The notes under the pieces were generated by a model, which saw only the letters and a list, made by a program, of their open reading frames with translations, ran no database searches and was not told the DNA's origin. DNA of 5,971 nucleotides. Source: an uncultured Bacteroidales bacterium (lineage in GTDB: Bacteria; Bacteroidota; Bacteroidia; Bacteroidales; UBA4417). This document shows, piece by piece, positions 1-5,470 of this stretch (the stretch's first letter is position 1; every line of letters begins with the position of its first letter). Where the stretch lies: the NCBI GenBank assembly GCA_937965665.1, contig CALCJE010000080.1, positions 1 through 5,971 of the forward strand, written 5' to 3'. Both the position numbers and the translations under genes were made by a program.

Positions 1-99
1 AGACTTTTGAACTCATACCGAAGATTTTGAACTCTTACTGAAGATGTTTGAACTCTTACTGAAGATGTTTGAACTCATACCGAAGCTGTTTCTACTCAG
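1..99. repeat. Tandem array of 20-21 bp units
   Basis: Four near-identical units lie head to tail at 1-20, 21-40, 41-61 and 62-82, followed by a decayed partial unit at 83-99. All full units share the core TTTGAACTC. Units 1 and 4 end in ATACCG, while units 2 and 3 end in TTACTG, so the variants are arranged in an outer/inner pattern. Units 1 and 2 are 20 bp and units 3 and 4 are 21 bp, so the array does not keep a reading frame throughout, and all three plus-strand frames meet a stop within the first 41 bases. It probably continues beyond the left edge. It looks like a non-coding intergenic repeat. I cannot tie it to a named family. Confidence 0.8.
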
Positions 100-125
100 T
101 TTTAATTCAGCAAGCCAGAAAACAA

Positions 126-160
126 AAATGCCTGAAGTACTTTACATACTCCAGGCATTT
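126..160 (-). terminator. Hairpin terminator acting on leftward transcription
   Basis: AAATGCCTGAAGTA (126-139) pairs with TACTCCAGGCATTT (147-160) around a 7-base loop, with a single A/C mismatch (135/151). On the minus strand the stem is followed by TTTTTGTTTT, a good U-tract. On the plus strand the tail is only CATATTT, so leftward termination is favoured and some bidirectional activity is possible. The only leftward gene upstream of it in this window is pgk, whose stop is about 250 bp away. It may end the pgk transcript or may belong to a locus off the left edge. Confidence 0.65.
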
Positions 161-410
161 CATATTTAGTAGCTTATCCTTTAACTTCGTTTATTTTATG
201 GTATGTTAATTCTTGAAGTAATTAATCAATAATGGATTGTAGTACTTCTTCCTGAGAATTTAAGAAGTTCTAAATTTGAATTAATAACACTAAACACAAA
301 ACACTAAATGATAAAGTAGCACAAGCCCCCTTACTTTTACATTCTTAATTTAATGTTATATGTTTTTCATTACTTCTTAGTTCTGTCTTATTCAGGTTAG
401 GTTATTTAAC
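161..410. other. AT-rich non-coding spacer downstream of pgk
   Basis: I see no credible gene or RNA here. Two weak inverted repeats are present. ACTTCTT (244-250) can pair with AAGAAGT (262-268). TAGGTTA/TAACCTA (398-404 and 407-413) forms a very tight hairpin overlapping the pgk stop codon. Neither is followed on the minus strand by a convincing T-tract, so neither is a good terminator for pgk. Confidence 0.5.
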
Positions 411-1670
411 CTAGTCTTCCAGGATAGCTTTTACGCCTGGAAGCACCTTGCCCTCGATAGATTCGAGCATGGCGCCACCACCGGTGGATACATAGCTGAC
501 TTTATCGGCAAGCTTGAATTTATTGACAGCAGCCACCGAGTCGCCACCGCCAACCCGCGAGGACCCGCCTTGTGCTGTTGATTCAGCAATGGCCAGGGCT
601 ACATCTTTGGTACCTTTCTGGAAGTTGCACATTTCGAAAACGCCCATGGGGCCGTTCCACAAAATGGTTTTTGAGCCCACCAACACCTCGCTGAAATATT
701 TAATGGTTTCAGGACCTATATCCATACCCAGCCATCCATCAGGAATCTCGTTGGATTTGCAGACCTTGCGCTCGGCATCATCAGCAAAAGCGTTGGCAAT
801 CACCGCATCGGTAGGGATGAGGATTTTAACGCCCAGTTCTTCGGCACCGGCCATAATGTTCTTAGCCAGTTCGATATATTCGTTTTCGACCAGCGATCCG
901 CCAATTTGCCCGCCTTTGGCTTTGATGAATGTAAACATCATACCACCACCGATGATCAGGTTATCAACTTTACTGAGCAGGTTGTTAATGATTTCGATTT
1001 TACTCGAAACCTTAGCGCCACCGAGTACAGCTGTAAACGGGTGCTGTGCTTCGTGCAACACTTTTGTTATGTTGCTTACCTCGTTATTCATCAGGTAACC
1101 GAACATTTTATCGTTGGGGAAATATGCAGCAACCAGGGCAGTTGAGGCATGGGCACGGTGAGCGGTTCCATAAGCATCGTTAACATAACAATCGGCATAG
1201 CTGGCCAGCTTTTTGGTGAATTCTTTCTGTGCAGCTTTAACGCGCGATTTAGCAGCGGCTTTTTCCTCGTCGGTAGCAGTTTCGGGCAAGCGTGCTTTTC
1301 CTTCTTCTTCTTCGTAGTAACGGAGGTTTTCGAGCAGCAGCACTTCGCCCGGTTTAAGTGAGGCCGAAAGATCTGCAGCTGACTGACCCATGCAGTCGTC
1401 GGCAAAGTTAACCGGCATTTCCAGAACCTGCTCCAGGTATGGAACCAGGTGACGGAGCGACAGTTTAGGTTCGCCTATTTTCTTGGGCCGGCCCAGGTGT
1501 GAACAAAGTATGGTTGAACCTCCGCCTGCAAGTATTTTGCGAATGGTAGGCAATGCGGCATCAATACGGGTGGTGTCGGTAATCTTCTGATTATCGTCGA
1601 GCGGAACGTTAAAATCAACCCTGATGAGGGCGCGCTTACCTGTAAAATCGTAAGAATCAATGTTTTTCAT
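411..1670 (-). CDS. pgk: Phosphoglycerate kinase
   Basis: Cytosolic glycolytic and gluconeogenic enzyme that transfers phosphate between 1,3-bisphosphoglycerate and ADP to give 3-phosphoglycerate and ATP. The 419-residue protein has all the family landmarks in order: RVDFNVP (17-23) and SHLGRP (57-62) for 3-phosphoglycerate binding, ENLRYY (114-119), NDAYGTAHRAHAS (164-176), GGAKVSSK (217-224), WNGPMGVFE (338-346), GGGDS (374-378) and STGGGA (395-400) near the nucleotide site. It is longer than a typical bacterial PGK of about 390 residues because of a charged Lys/Glu/Ala-rich insertion around 120-150, which I recall from Bacteroides homologues. The ATG at 1670 puts the N terminus directly before the first conserved motif, and the upstream region is AT-rich without a Shine-Dalgarno sequence. 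It stands alone, diverging from the lipoprotein gene at 1944. No catalytic residue appears to be missing. Confidence 0.98.
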   Translation of the reverse strand: MKNIDSYDFTGKRALIRVDFNVPLDDNQKITDTTRIDAALPTIRKILAGGGSTILCSHLGRPKKIGEPKLSLRHLVPYLEQVLEMPVNFADDCMGQSAADLSASLKPGEVLLLENLRYYEEEEGKARLPETATDEEKAAAKSRVKAAQKEFTKKLASYADCYVNDAYGTAHRAHASTALVAAYFPNDKMFGYLMNNEVSNITKVLHEAQHPFTAVLGGAKVSSKIEIINNLLSKVDNLIIGGGMMFTFIKAKGGQIGGSLVENEYIELAKNIMAGAEELGVKILIPTDAVIANAFADDAERKVCKSNEIPDGWLGMDIGPETIKYFSEVLVGSKTILWNGPMGVFEMCNFQKGTKDVALAIAESTAQGGSSRVGGGDSVAAVNKFKLADKVSYVSTGGGAMLESIEGKVLPGVKAILED

Positions 1671-1698
1671 ATGATGAGAATTTGAAATTTCGGAATTG

Positions 1699-1729
1699 CG
1701 AAGGTAAAGAATAAATTAAAGATTTGAAA
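1699..1729 (-). promoter_or_regulatory. Probable pgk promoter
   Basis: Read on the minus strand, TACCTTCG (1706-1699) matches the Bacteroidota -7 element TAnnTTTG at all but one position. TTTC (1729-1726) lies 19 bp upstream where the TTTG -33 element is expected. Transcription would start about 20-25 bases before the pgk ATG at 1670. Both boxes carry one mismatch, so the call rests on spacing and position as much as on sequence. Confidence 0.5.
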
Positions 1730-1838
1730 ATGTGAAAATCCACGACTTAATTAACGACAATTTTGAGAAGTTTTCATCAACTTTACAATAAACAACCTGG
1801 TTAAAATATCTATTGTGATTTATGAAGGTGAAAATCAC

Positions 1839-1846
1839 TAACTTTA
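1839..1846 (+). promoter_or_regulatory. Candidate -7 element for the lipoprotein gene
   Basis: TAACTTTA matches TAnnTTTG at all but the last base and lies about 100 bp before the ATG at 1944. No clear TTTG -33 box sits 19-21 bp upstream. A similar AACTTTACA string occurs at 1779-1787, so this may be chance similarity in AT-rich DNA. Confidence 0.25.
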
Positions 1847-1943
1847 CACTAATATTCAGTCCATATTCAGGAAATACAATTAAAATTCAATTCAAGATTG
1901 AAACATAAAAGTTATTTTATTCTAAGTTAATAAAAGTGAATTT

Positions 1944-2390
1944 ATGAGAATTACAATTATTCTAATCGGCATCTTGTTAGGTGTAACTGCCTGTACTACT
2001 GAAGATACAGATAACCTGAACTCCAAATACAACTCCATGTATGGAAATTGGAAACCAACCGTAGTGGTGTACGATAGTGCAGGCGTAAATGTAATGCACA
2101 GCATTATTTATGATAAACTGGTCATCAATCCCGACCTTACTTATTCCATTTACAGCACGGCAATTTCTCCTGTAGAAGATGGGGAAATACAAATTGTTTC
2201 ACAATCGGATGACAAGCTGAAATTATTTTTCAGTGCTCATTACCCCCCATATAGTTCCTATGCCGGATCACATATTTTTGGCATATCTGATGTAGATCTG
2301 ACTTATATTTCTGACACAGTAATGACACTCAAGTCGAATAATGATCCGTATCATTTTAATCCGGAATACTATTTCTGGAAGATAAAATAG
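1944..2390 (+). CDS. Small lipoprotein of unknown function, possibly lipocalin-like
   Basis: A 148-residue protein with a short type II signal peptide. Residues 3-15 are hydrophobic and the lipobox VTAC places the lipidated cysteine at position 17. The mature protein begins C-T-T-E-D-T-D, an acidic patch next to the cysteine that resembles the surface-export signal of Bacteroidota lipoproteins, so it may face outward; this is inference. The rest has alternating hydrophobic and polar residues typical of beta strands. It carries a G-x-W near the start of the mature domain (GNW, 34-36) and ends in an aromatic-rich strand (EYYFWKIK), which would fit a small lipocalin-like beta-barrel. I do not recognise a specific family. 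No Shine-Dalgarno sequence is visible, and the ATG is chosen because the signal peptide starts there. It is followed by 262 bp of non-coding DNA, so it is probably monocistronic. Confidence 0.85.
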   Translation: MRITIILIGILLGVTACTTEDTDNLNSKYNSMYGNWKPTVVVYDSAGVNVMHSIIYDKLVINPDLTYSIYSTAISPVEDGEIQIVSQSDDKLKLFFSAHYPPYSSYAGSHIFGISDVDLTYISDTVMTLKSNNDPYHFNPEYYFWKIK

Positions 2391-2475
2391 AAGTTCTGAC
2401 CAATCTGTTTTTATGTATAATTCTTAAAATGAACGGCCTGTGATTGTTATTGGAAATAATTCCCGGAACTTGTTT

Positions 2476-2508
2476 ATTGATTTTACCTGGTTTATGAAAT
2501 CAATTTTT
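2476..2508 (+). terminator. Weak AT-rich terminator-like hairpin
   Basis: ATTGATTT (2476-2483) pairs perfectly with AAATCAAT (2497-2504) across a 13-base loop and runs into TTTTT (2504-2508). It lies about 90 bp after the lipoprotein stop and before the SPFH gene. The stem has only two G-C pairs, so it is weak. An imperfect palindrome (TCAGA...TCTGA, 2508-2529) follows directly. Confidence 0.3.
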
Positions 2509-2589
2509 CAGATAAAATTTTTATTCTGAACTGTACTATAGCTCAAAAATTAATTTACAAAAAAGACTGCTTTTCATATTTTATGTTGG

Positions 2590-2597
2590 TATATTTG
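2590..2597 (+). promoter_or_regulatory. -7 promoter element of the SPFH gene
   Basis: TATATTTG is an exact match to the Bacteroidota TAnnTTTG -7 element, 56 bp before the ATG at 2653. It would give a leader of roughly 45-50 bases. The -33 position holds only a poor match (ACTG/CTGC around 2566-2570). The same octamer occurs upstream of tnaA. Confidence 0.5.
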
Positions 2598-2610
2598 TGC
2601 TAATACATTT

Positions 2611-2626
2611 CCGGATGTTTTTCCGG
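2611..2626 (+). promoter_or_regulatory. Small GC-rich hairpin in the SPFH gene leader
   Basis: CCGGA (2611-2615) pairs with TCCGG (2622-2626) around a 6-base loop and is followed by TTTT (2627-2630). It would sit just downstream of the inferred transcription start. It could be a weak attenuator or a 5' stabilising stem, or it may be incidental. The stem is only 5 bp. Confidence 0.25.
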
Positions 2627-2652
2627 TTTTAAACACATCTAAATCTATCAAA

Positions 2653-3540
2653 ATGGAAAATCTGTTATCTGTGCTTATTGTTATTGTTGTCCTGTTCTTT
2701 TTTGCAGGCATCCGCATTGTACGACCCACCAACCGGGCCCTGGTCGAAAGACTTGGAAAGTATCATCATTTTGCCACTCCGGGCTTCAACTGGATTATAC
2801 CGGGTATTGACAAAATGTACAAAATCAATATTACCGAGAAAATGATCAATGCTGAGCCCCAGGAAATTATTACCAACGACAACCTGAATGCCCGCGTGGA
2901 TGCCCAGGTTTATTTCAAAATAAAACCGGATGAGGAGAGCGTTAAAAACTCGCAGTATAATGTAAACAGCATCGAATACCAGATTGTGAACCTGGCACGC
3001 ACAACGCTGCGTAACATCATTGGCACCATGACCCTGAAATCGGCCAACAGTGAGCGCGGAAAGATTAATAAGGAGTTACATGGCACTTTGCTGGATGAAA
3101 CCCACAACTGGGGTATCGAGATTGTACGTACCGAGCTGAAGGAAATTGACCCGCCGAAAGACGTTCAGGAGACCATGAATAAGATTGTAAAAGCCGAAAA
3201 CGAAAAAATAGCTGCTATCGACTTTGCAACCGCCACGGAAACTAAGGCTGATGGTGAAAAACGCGCCGAGATCCGTAAAGCCGAAGGGGTAAAACAAGCT
3301 GCCATTCTGCGGGCCGAAGGTGAAGCCCAGGCCATTGCCCTGGTAAACGAAGCTGCTGAAAAATATTTTATCGGGAATGCCCAGTTACTGAGAAGAATAC
3401 AGGCTATGGAAACGGCTTTGATGAATAATGCCAAAATAGTGGTTCCAACCGGCTCCGACCTGGTGAATGTACTTAGCGAAATGGGTGGAATTGTTCCTAT
3501 TAAGGGAAAAGATGTGCCACCTCCTGTAGTGAAAATGTAA
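2653..3540 (+). CDS. SPFH/band 7 membrane protein, stomatin/QmcA (paraslipin) type
   Basis: A 295-residue membrane scaffold protein. SPFH proteins oligomerise into ring or cage assemblies on membranes and influence membrane microdomains and protease activity; the specific role here is unknown. An N-terminal hydrophobic helix (about 4-20) anchors it. The SPFH domain follows (about 22-200) with ERLGKY (32-37), PGFNWIIP (43-50), a QEIITND segment (70-76), LRNIIGTMTL (119-128) and EIDPPKD (164-170). A charged Ala/Glu/Lys-rich helix (about 172-240), containing KAEG (209) and RAEG (220), is typical of the coiled-coil stalk. The end AKIVVPTGSDLVNVL (260-274) matches the conserved paraslipin C-terminal region. 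No Shine-Dalgarno sequence is seen, and the ATG sits directly before the anchor helix. Paraslipins are often paired with an NfeD-family protein, but none is adjacent: tnaA converges downstream and a lipoprotein gene lies upstream. I leave the symbol blank because qmcA orthology is not shown. Confidence 0.93.
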   Translation: MENLLSVLIVIVVLFFFAGIRIVRPTNRALVERLGKYHHFATPGFNWIIPGIDKMYKINITEKMINAEPQEIITNDNLNARVDAQVYFKIKPDEESVKNSQYNVNSIEYQIVNLARTTLRNIIGTMTLKSANSERGKINKELHGTLLDETHNWGIEIVRTELKEIDPPKDVQETMNKIVKAENEKIAAIDFATATETKADGEKRAEIRKAEGVKQAAILRAEGEAQAIALVNEAAEKYFIGNAQLLRRIQAMETALMNNAKIVVPTGSDLVNVLSEMGGIVPIKGKDVPPPVVKM

Positions 3541-3555
3541 ATAAGAATAATAATA

Positions 3556-3674
3556 GGTACGATTTACAAGGTACGAGGTACGATTGGGGAGGATTAAAAA
3601 CGAAAGGTACGATTTACAAATTACGACTTACGATGCTGAACAACAATCGTACTTGGTCAATTGTAAATCGTACC
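3556..3674. repeat. Three 28-bp blocks of 7-bp TACGA-type repeats, two direct and one inverted
   Basis: Block A (3556-3583, plus), block B (3606-3633, plus) and block C (3674-3647, minus) are each exactly four heptamers long. Each begins GGTACGA TTTACAA and ends with a heptamer of form nnTACGA, and the base after each block is T on its own strand. The third heptamer varies (GGTACGA, ATTACGA, TTGACCA). The period of 7 is clear by eye in all three blocks. They fill most of the spacer between the convergent SPFH and tnaA genes. It looks like a dispersed intergenic repeat that has inserted or expanded here, and the family is not recognised. Blocks B and C form the hairpin described at 3604-3676. 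Confidence 0.75.
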
Positions 3675-3680
3675 TTATTT
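3604..3680. terminator. Long bidirectional hairpin between convergent genes
   Basis: AAGGTACGATTTACAA (3604-3619) pairs perfectly with TTGTAAATCGTACCTT (3661-3676), giving a 16-bp stem. A 9 x 11 base internal bulge and a second 6-bp stem TACGAT/ATCGTA (3629-3634 with 3646-3651) cap it with an 11-base loop. It is flanked by TTATTTTATG on the plus strand and by TTTCGTTTTTAA on the minus strand, so U-rich tails follow in both directions. It lies 64 bp after the SPFH stop and 26 bp after the tnaA stop. It probably ends both transcripts, though the U-tracts are interrupted. Confidence 0.55.
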
Positions 3681-3701
3681 TATGTACGTTAATTATTAGG
3701 T

Positions 3702-5078
3702 TCAGATTTTGCGGAGTTTTACGGTAAAGTGCCTCAGTATAGGTGCTTCCTCTTCAATAACTAGCCCGGTTGTAATCTGTTGACGGCGGTTGTACACATT
3801 CGCCATGGCAACTGCCACATAATTCATATGGTTGTTGGTATAGGTACGGCGTGGGATGGCAAGCCTGAGCAGTTCCAGCTCGGGATAGCGGTTTTCGCGG
3901 GTTACCGGGTCGCGGTCGGCCAGTATGGCGCCAATTTCAACGCCACGTATTCCGGCTTCAATATACAATTCAACAGCAAGGGTCTGTGCCCGGAATTGTT
4001 CCTTGGGAACATTTGAGAGCACCTTGCTGGCATCCACAAAAATAGCATGTCCGCCGTAAGGCAGCTGCACAGGAACTCCAAATTCAGTTAATTTCTGTCC
4101 CAGGAAAGCCACCTGGCTGATCCTGTAATGCAGGTAATCGTATTCGGTACCTTCGTACAGTCCCTGTGCCAGGGCATTGAGGTCGCGGCCGGCAAGTCCT
4201 CCGTAAGTAAGGAATCCTTCAAACATGATGCTGAAAACCGAAGCGTTACGAAACAGTTCAGCATCGCGCAAAGCGATAAAACCACCAATATTAACAATGG
4301 CATCCTTCTTGGCGCTCATGGTCATGCCATCAGCATAAGTGAACATTTCGGCAACAATTTCGCGAATGCTCTTGTGCTGGTAGCCTTCCTCCCGCATTTT
4401 AATGAAATAGGCATTTTCGGCAAAACGTGCCGAATCGAAAATTACCGGCACATTATATTTTTCGGCCAACTGTTTAACCGCCTTCAGGTTCGCCATCGAA
4501 ACAGGCTGCCCACCCGAAGAATTGCAGGTAACCGTAACAATAATCATCGAAACCTTTTCGCGCGGGTATTTTTTCAAAACGGTTTCAAGTTTGTTGAGGT
4601 CAAGGTTTCCTTTGAACGGGTGATTGATCGTGGTATCGAAAGCCTCGTCGATGGTACAGTCGATGGCTTCGGCTTTACGGAATTCGATATGGCCTTTGGT
4701 GGTGTCGAAATGGGAATTTCCGGGTACCACATCACCTTCTTTAACCAGTGCACTGAAAAGTACATTTTCGGCTGCGCGCCCCTGGTGAGTGGGCAGGAAA
4801 TGATCGAAACCCAGTAAATCTTTAATGGCCGATTTGAGTTTGAAATACGAAGATGCGCCGGCATAGCTCTCGTCGCCGATCATCATTTCACTCCATTGTT
4901 TGTCGCTCATGGCACCGGTTCCCGAATCAGTAAGCAGGTCGATAAAAACCTGGTCGCTTCGGAGGTTAAAAAGGTTATAACCGGCTTCTTTTATCCATTG
5001 TTCCCTTTGTTCGCGGGTACTGCAGCGGATGGACTCCACCATTTTTATTCTGAAAGGTTCTGCGAAAGGCAATTCCAT
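3702..5078 (-). CDS. tnaA: Tryptophanase (tryptophan indole-lyase)
   Basis: PLP-dependent cytosolic lyase converting L-tryptophan to indole, pyruvate and ammonia. The 458 residues cover the full family length. Visible landmarks are IDLLTDSGTGAMS (46-58), GDESYAG (68-74), PTHQGR (96-101), FDTTKGH (124-130), DSARFAENAYF (215-225) with the PLP-contacting Asp215, SAKKDA (255-260) with Lys258 as the expected Schiff-base lysine, and LAIPRRTY (406-413) with the carboxylate-binding Arg410. Two positions separate it from the sister enzyme tyrosine phenol-lyase. The segment GIRGVEIG (376-383) has Ile where phenol-lyase has its substrate Arg, and RHFT (449-452) has the tryptophanase His450 where phenol-lyase has Phe. 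The ATG at 5078 gives the start MELPFAE, as in Bacteroides tryptophanases; no Shine-Dalgarno sequence is visible. No tryptophan permease (tnaB) is adjacent. A leader of about 150 bases with a small ORF lies upstream. Confidence 0.96.
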   Translation of the reverse strand: MELPFAEPFRIKMVESIRCSTREQREQWIKEAGYNLFNLRSDQVFIDLLTDSGTGAMSDKQWSEMMIGDESYAGASSYFKLKSAIKDLLGFDHFLPTHQGRAAENVLFSALVKEGDVVPGNSHFDTTKGHIEFRKAEAIDCTIDEAFDTTINHPFKGNLDLNKLETVLKKYPREKVSMIIVTVTCNSSGGQPVSMANLKAVKQLAEKYNVPVIFDSARFAENAYFIKMREEGYQHKSIREIVAEMFTYADGMTMSAKKDAIVNIGGFIALRDAELFRNASVFSIMFEGFLTYGGLAGRDLNALAQGLYEGTEYDYLHYRISQVAFLGQKLTEFGVPVQLPYGGHAIFVDASKVLSNVPKEQFRAQTLAVELYIEAGIRGVEIGAILADRDPVTRENRYPELELLRLAIPRRTYTNNHMNYVAVAMANVYNRRQQITTGLVIEEEAPILRHFTVKLRKI

Positions 5079-5117
5079 ACTTGTAAATCTAAAAGTTTAA
5101 AAAATGGGTTCAATACT

Positions 5118-5192
5118 TTACAGGCATACAGAAAACACGAATTCATCACGTTTCTTTATGTTCTTGAACCTCAATTTTTTAAATCCAAGCAT
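5118..5192 (-). other. Candidate 24-codon leader ORF upstream of tnaA
   Basis: An ATG at 5192 opens 24 codons ending in TAA (5120-5118), within the inferred tnaA transcript and 39 bases before the tnaA ATG. AAGG sits four bases before this ATG, one of the few Shine-Dalgarno-like matches in the window. The peptide starts MLGFKKLRFK, has seven Lys/Arg in its first 15 residues, and ends FSVCL. It is in the same frame as tnaA but separated by two stops (5120-5118 and 5099-5097), so it is not a missed N-terminal extension. Enterobacterial tna operons have a 24-residue regulatory peptide TnaC with an essential Trp; this one has no Trp and no resemblance beyond length and place. An open run this long is easily found by chance. 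Confidence 0.25.
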
Positions 5193-5231
5193 GATACCTT
5201 AAATCAGGTTTTTTTATTTGTAAGGAGAGGT

Positions 5232-5239
5232 CAAATATA
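5232..5239 (-). promoter_or_regulatory. -7 promoter element of tnaA
   Basis: On the minus strand TATATTTG is an exact match to TAnnTTTG, about 155 bases before the tnaA ATG. Transcription would start near 5226-5229, giving an untranslated leader of about 150 bases. No good -33 TTTG is seen at the expected spacing, which could suit an activator-dependent gene or could mean the site is fortuitous. TAGATTTA (5091-5084) is a second imperfect match but lies too close to the start codon. Confidence 0.45.
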
Positions 5240-5443
5240 CATTATTTTGATAAAAAACATAAAATGGCAATATATTTTTAAATTTTTGGTCAAGTTCTCA
5301 CAACGTCATTTTTTACCACTGAACAAAATGATCCTGAGATTTTTTTACAGTTTTTTCTGCAGGACAGGTTTCGGTTATTTGAATAGTTAATAATAGCGTT
5401 CTTAATATTTAAAACTCATGCTAAAATTAAATGCTTAAAAAAC

Positions 5444-5451
5444 GATCTTTG
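5444..5451 (+). promoter_or_regulatory. Candidate -7 element of the hydrolase gene
   Basis: GATCTTTG, followed by CA, matches TAnnTTTG at all but the first base and ends 19 bases before the ATG at 5471. This would give a very short leader. No clear -33 box lies 19-21 bp upstream. Confidence 0.4.
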
Positions 5452-5470
5452 CATTACAATTGCTTTCAAC

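Larger units (their letters stand above)
5079..5470. other. Divergent regulatory region between tnaA and the hydrolase gene
   Basis: This 392-bp AT-rich spacer contains the inferred tnaA leader and promoter on the minus side (about 5079-5260) and the hydrolase promoter on the plus side (about 5420-5460). Between them, about 5260-5420 is rich in A and T runs. I see no clear operator palindrome, RNA gene or riboswitch there. A plus-strand reading frame runs through part of the region from inside tnaA, but nothing about its composition suggests a protein. Confidence 0.6.

Noticed and set aside
1..99. CRISPR array
   Set aside because: The units are contiguous, with no unique spacers between them, and no cas genes are nearby.
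44..169. 41-codon plus-strand reading frame through the tandem repeats and the hairpin
   Set aside because: It exists only because two of the units happen to be 21 bp. It reads through a terminator stem, has no ribosome binding site, and gives a low-complexity peptide.
398..413. TAGGTTA/TAACCTA inverted repeat overlapping the pgk stop as its terminator
   Set aside because: The loop is only two bases, the stem is AT-rich and no T-run follows on the minus strand.
514..1098. 194-codon open frame antisense to pgk
   Set aside because: It lies wholly inside a certain pgk gene on the other strand, has no recognisable domain, and is explained by the codon bias of pgk.
3556..3676. Insertion sequence ends or a retron-type non-coding RNA
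   Set aside because: There is no transposase or reverse transcriptase in or near the spacer, and no target-site duplication is evident. A terminator-like repeat element explains it better.
4128..4817. 229-codon open frame antisense to tnaA
   Set aside because: It is fully inside tnaA on the opposite strand. The translation shows no domain or signal, so it is a shadow of the real gene.
4896..5390. 164-codon plus-strand frame running out of tnaA into the divergent spacer
   Set aside because: The first part is antisense to the conserved tnaA N terminus, and the rest is AT-rich spacer giving Phe/Lys/Ile-rich translation. There is no start context or homology.
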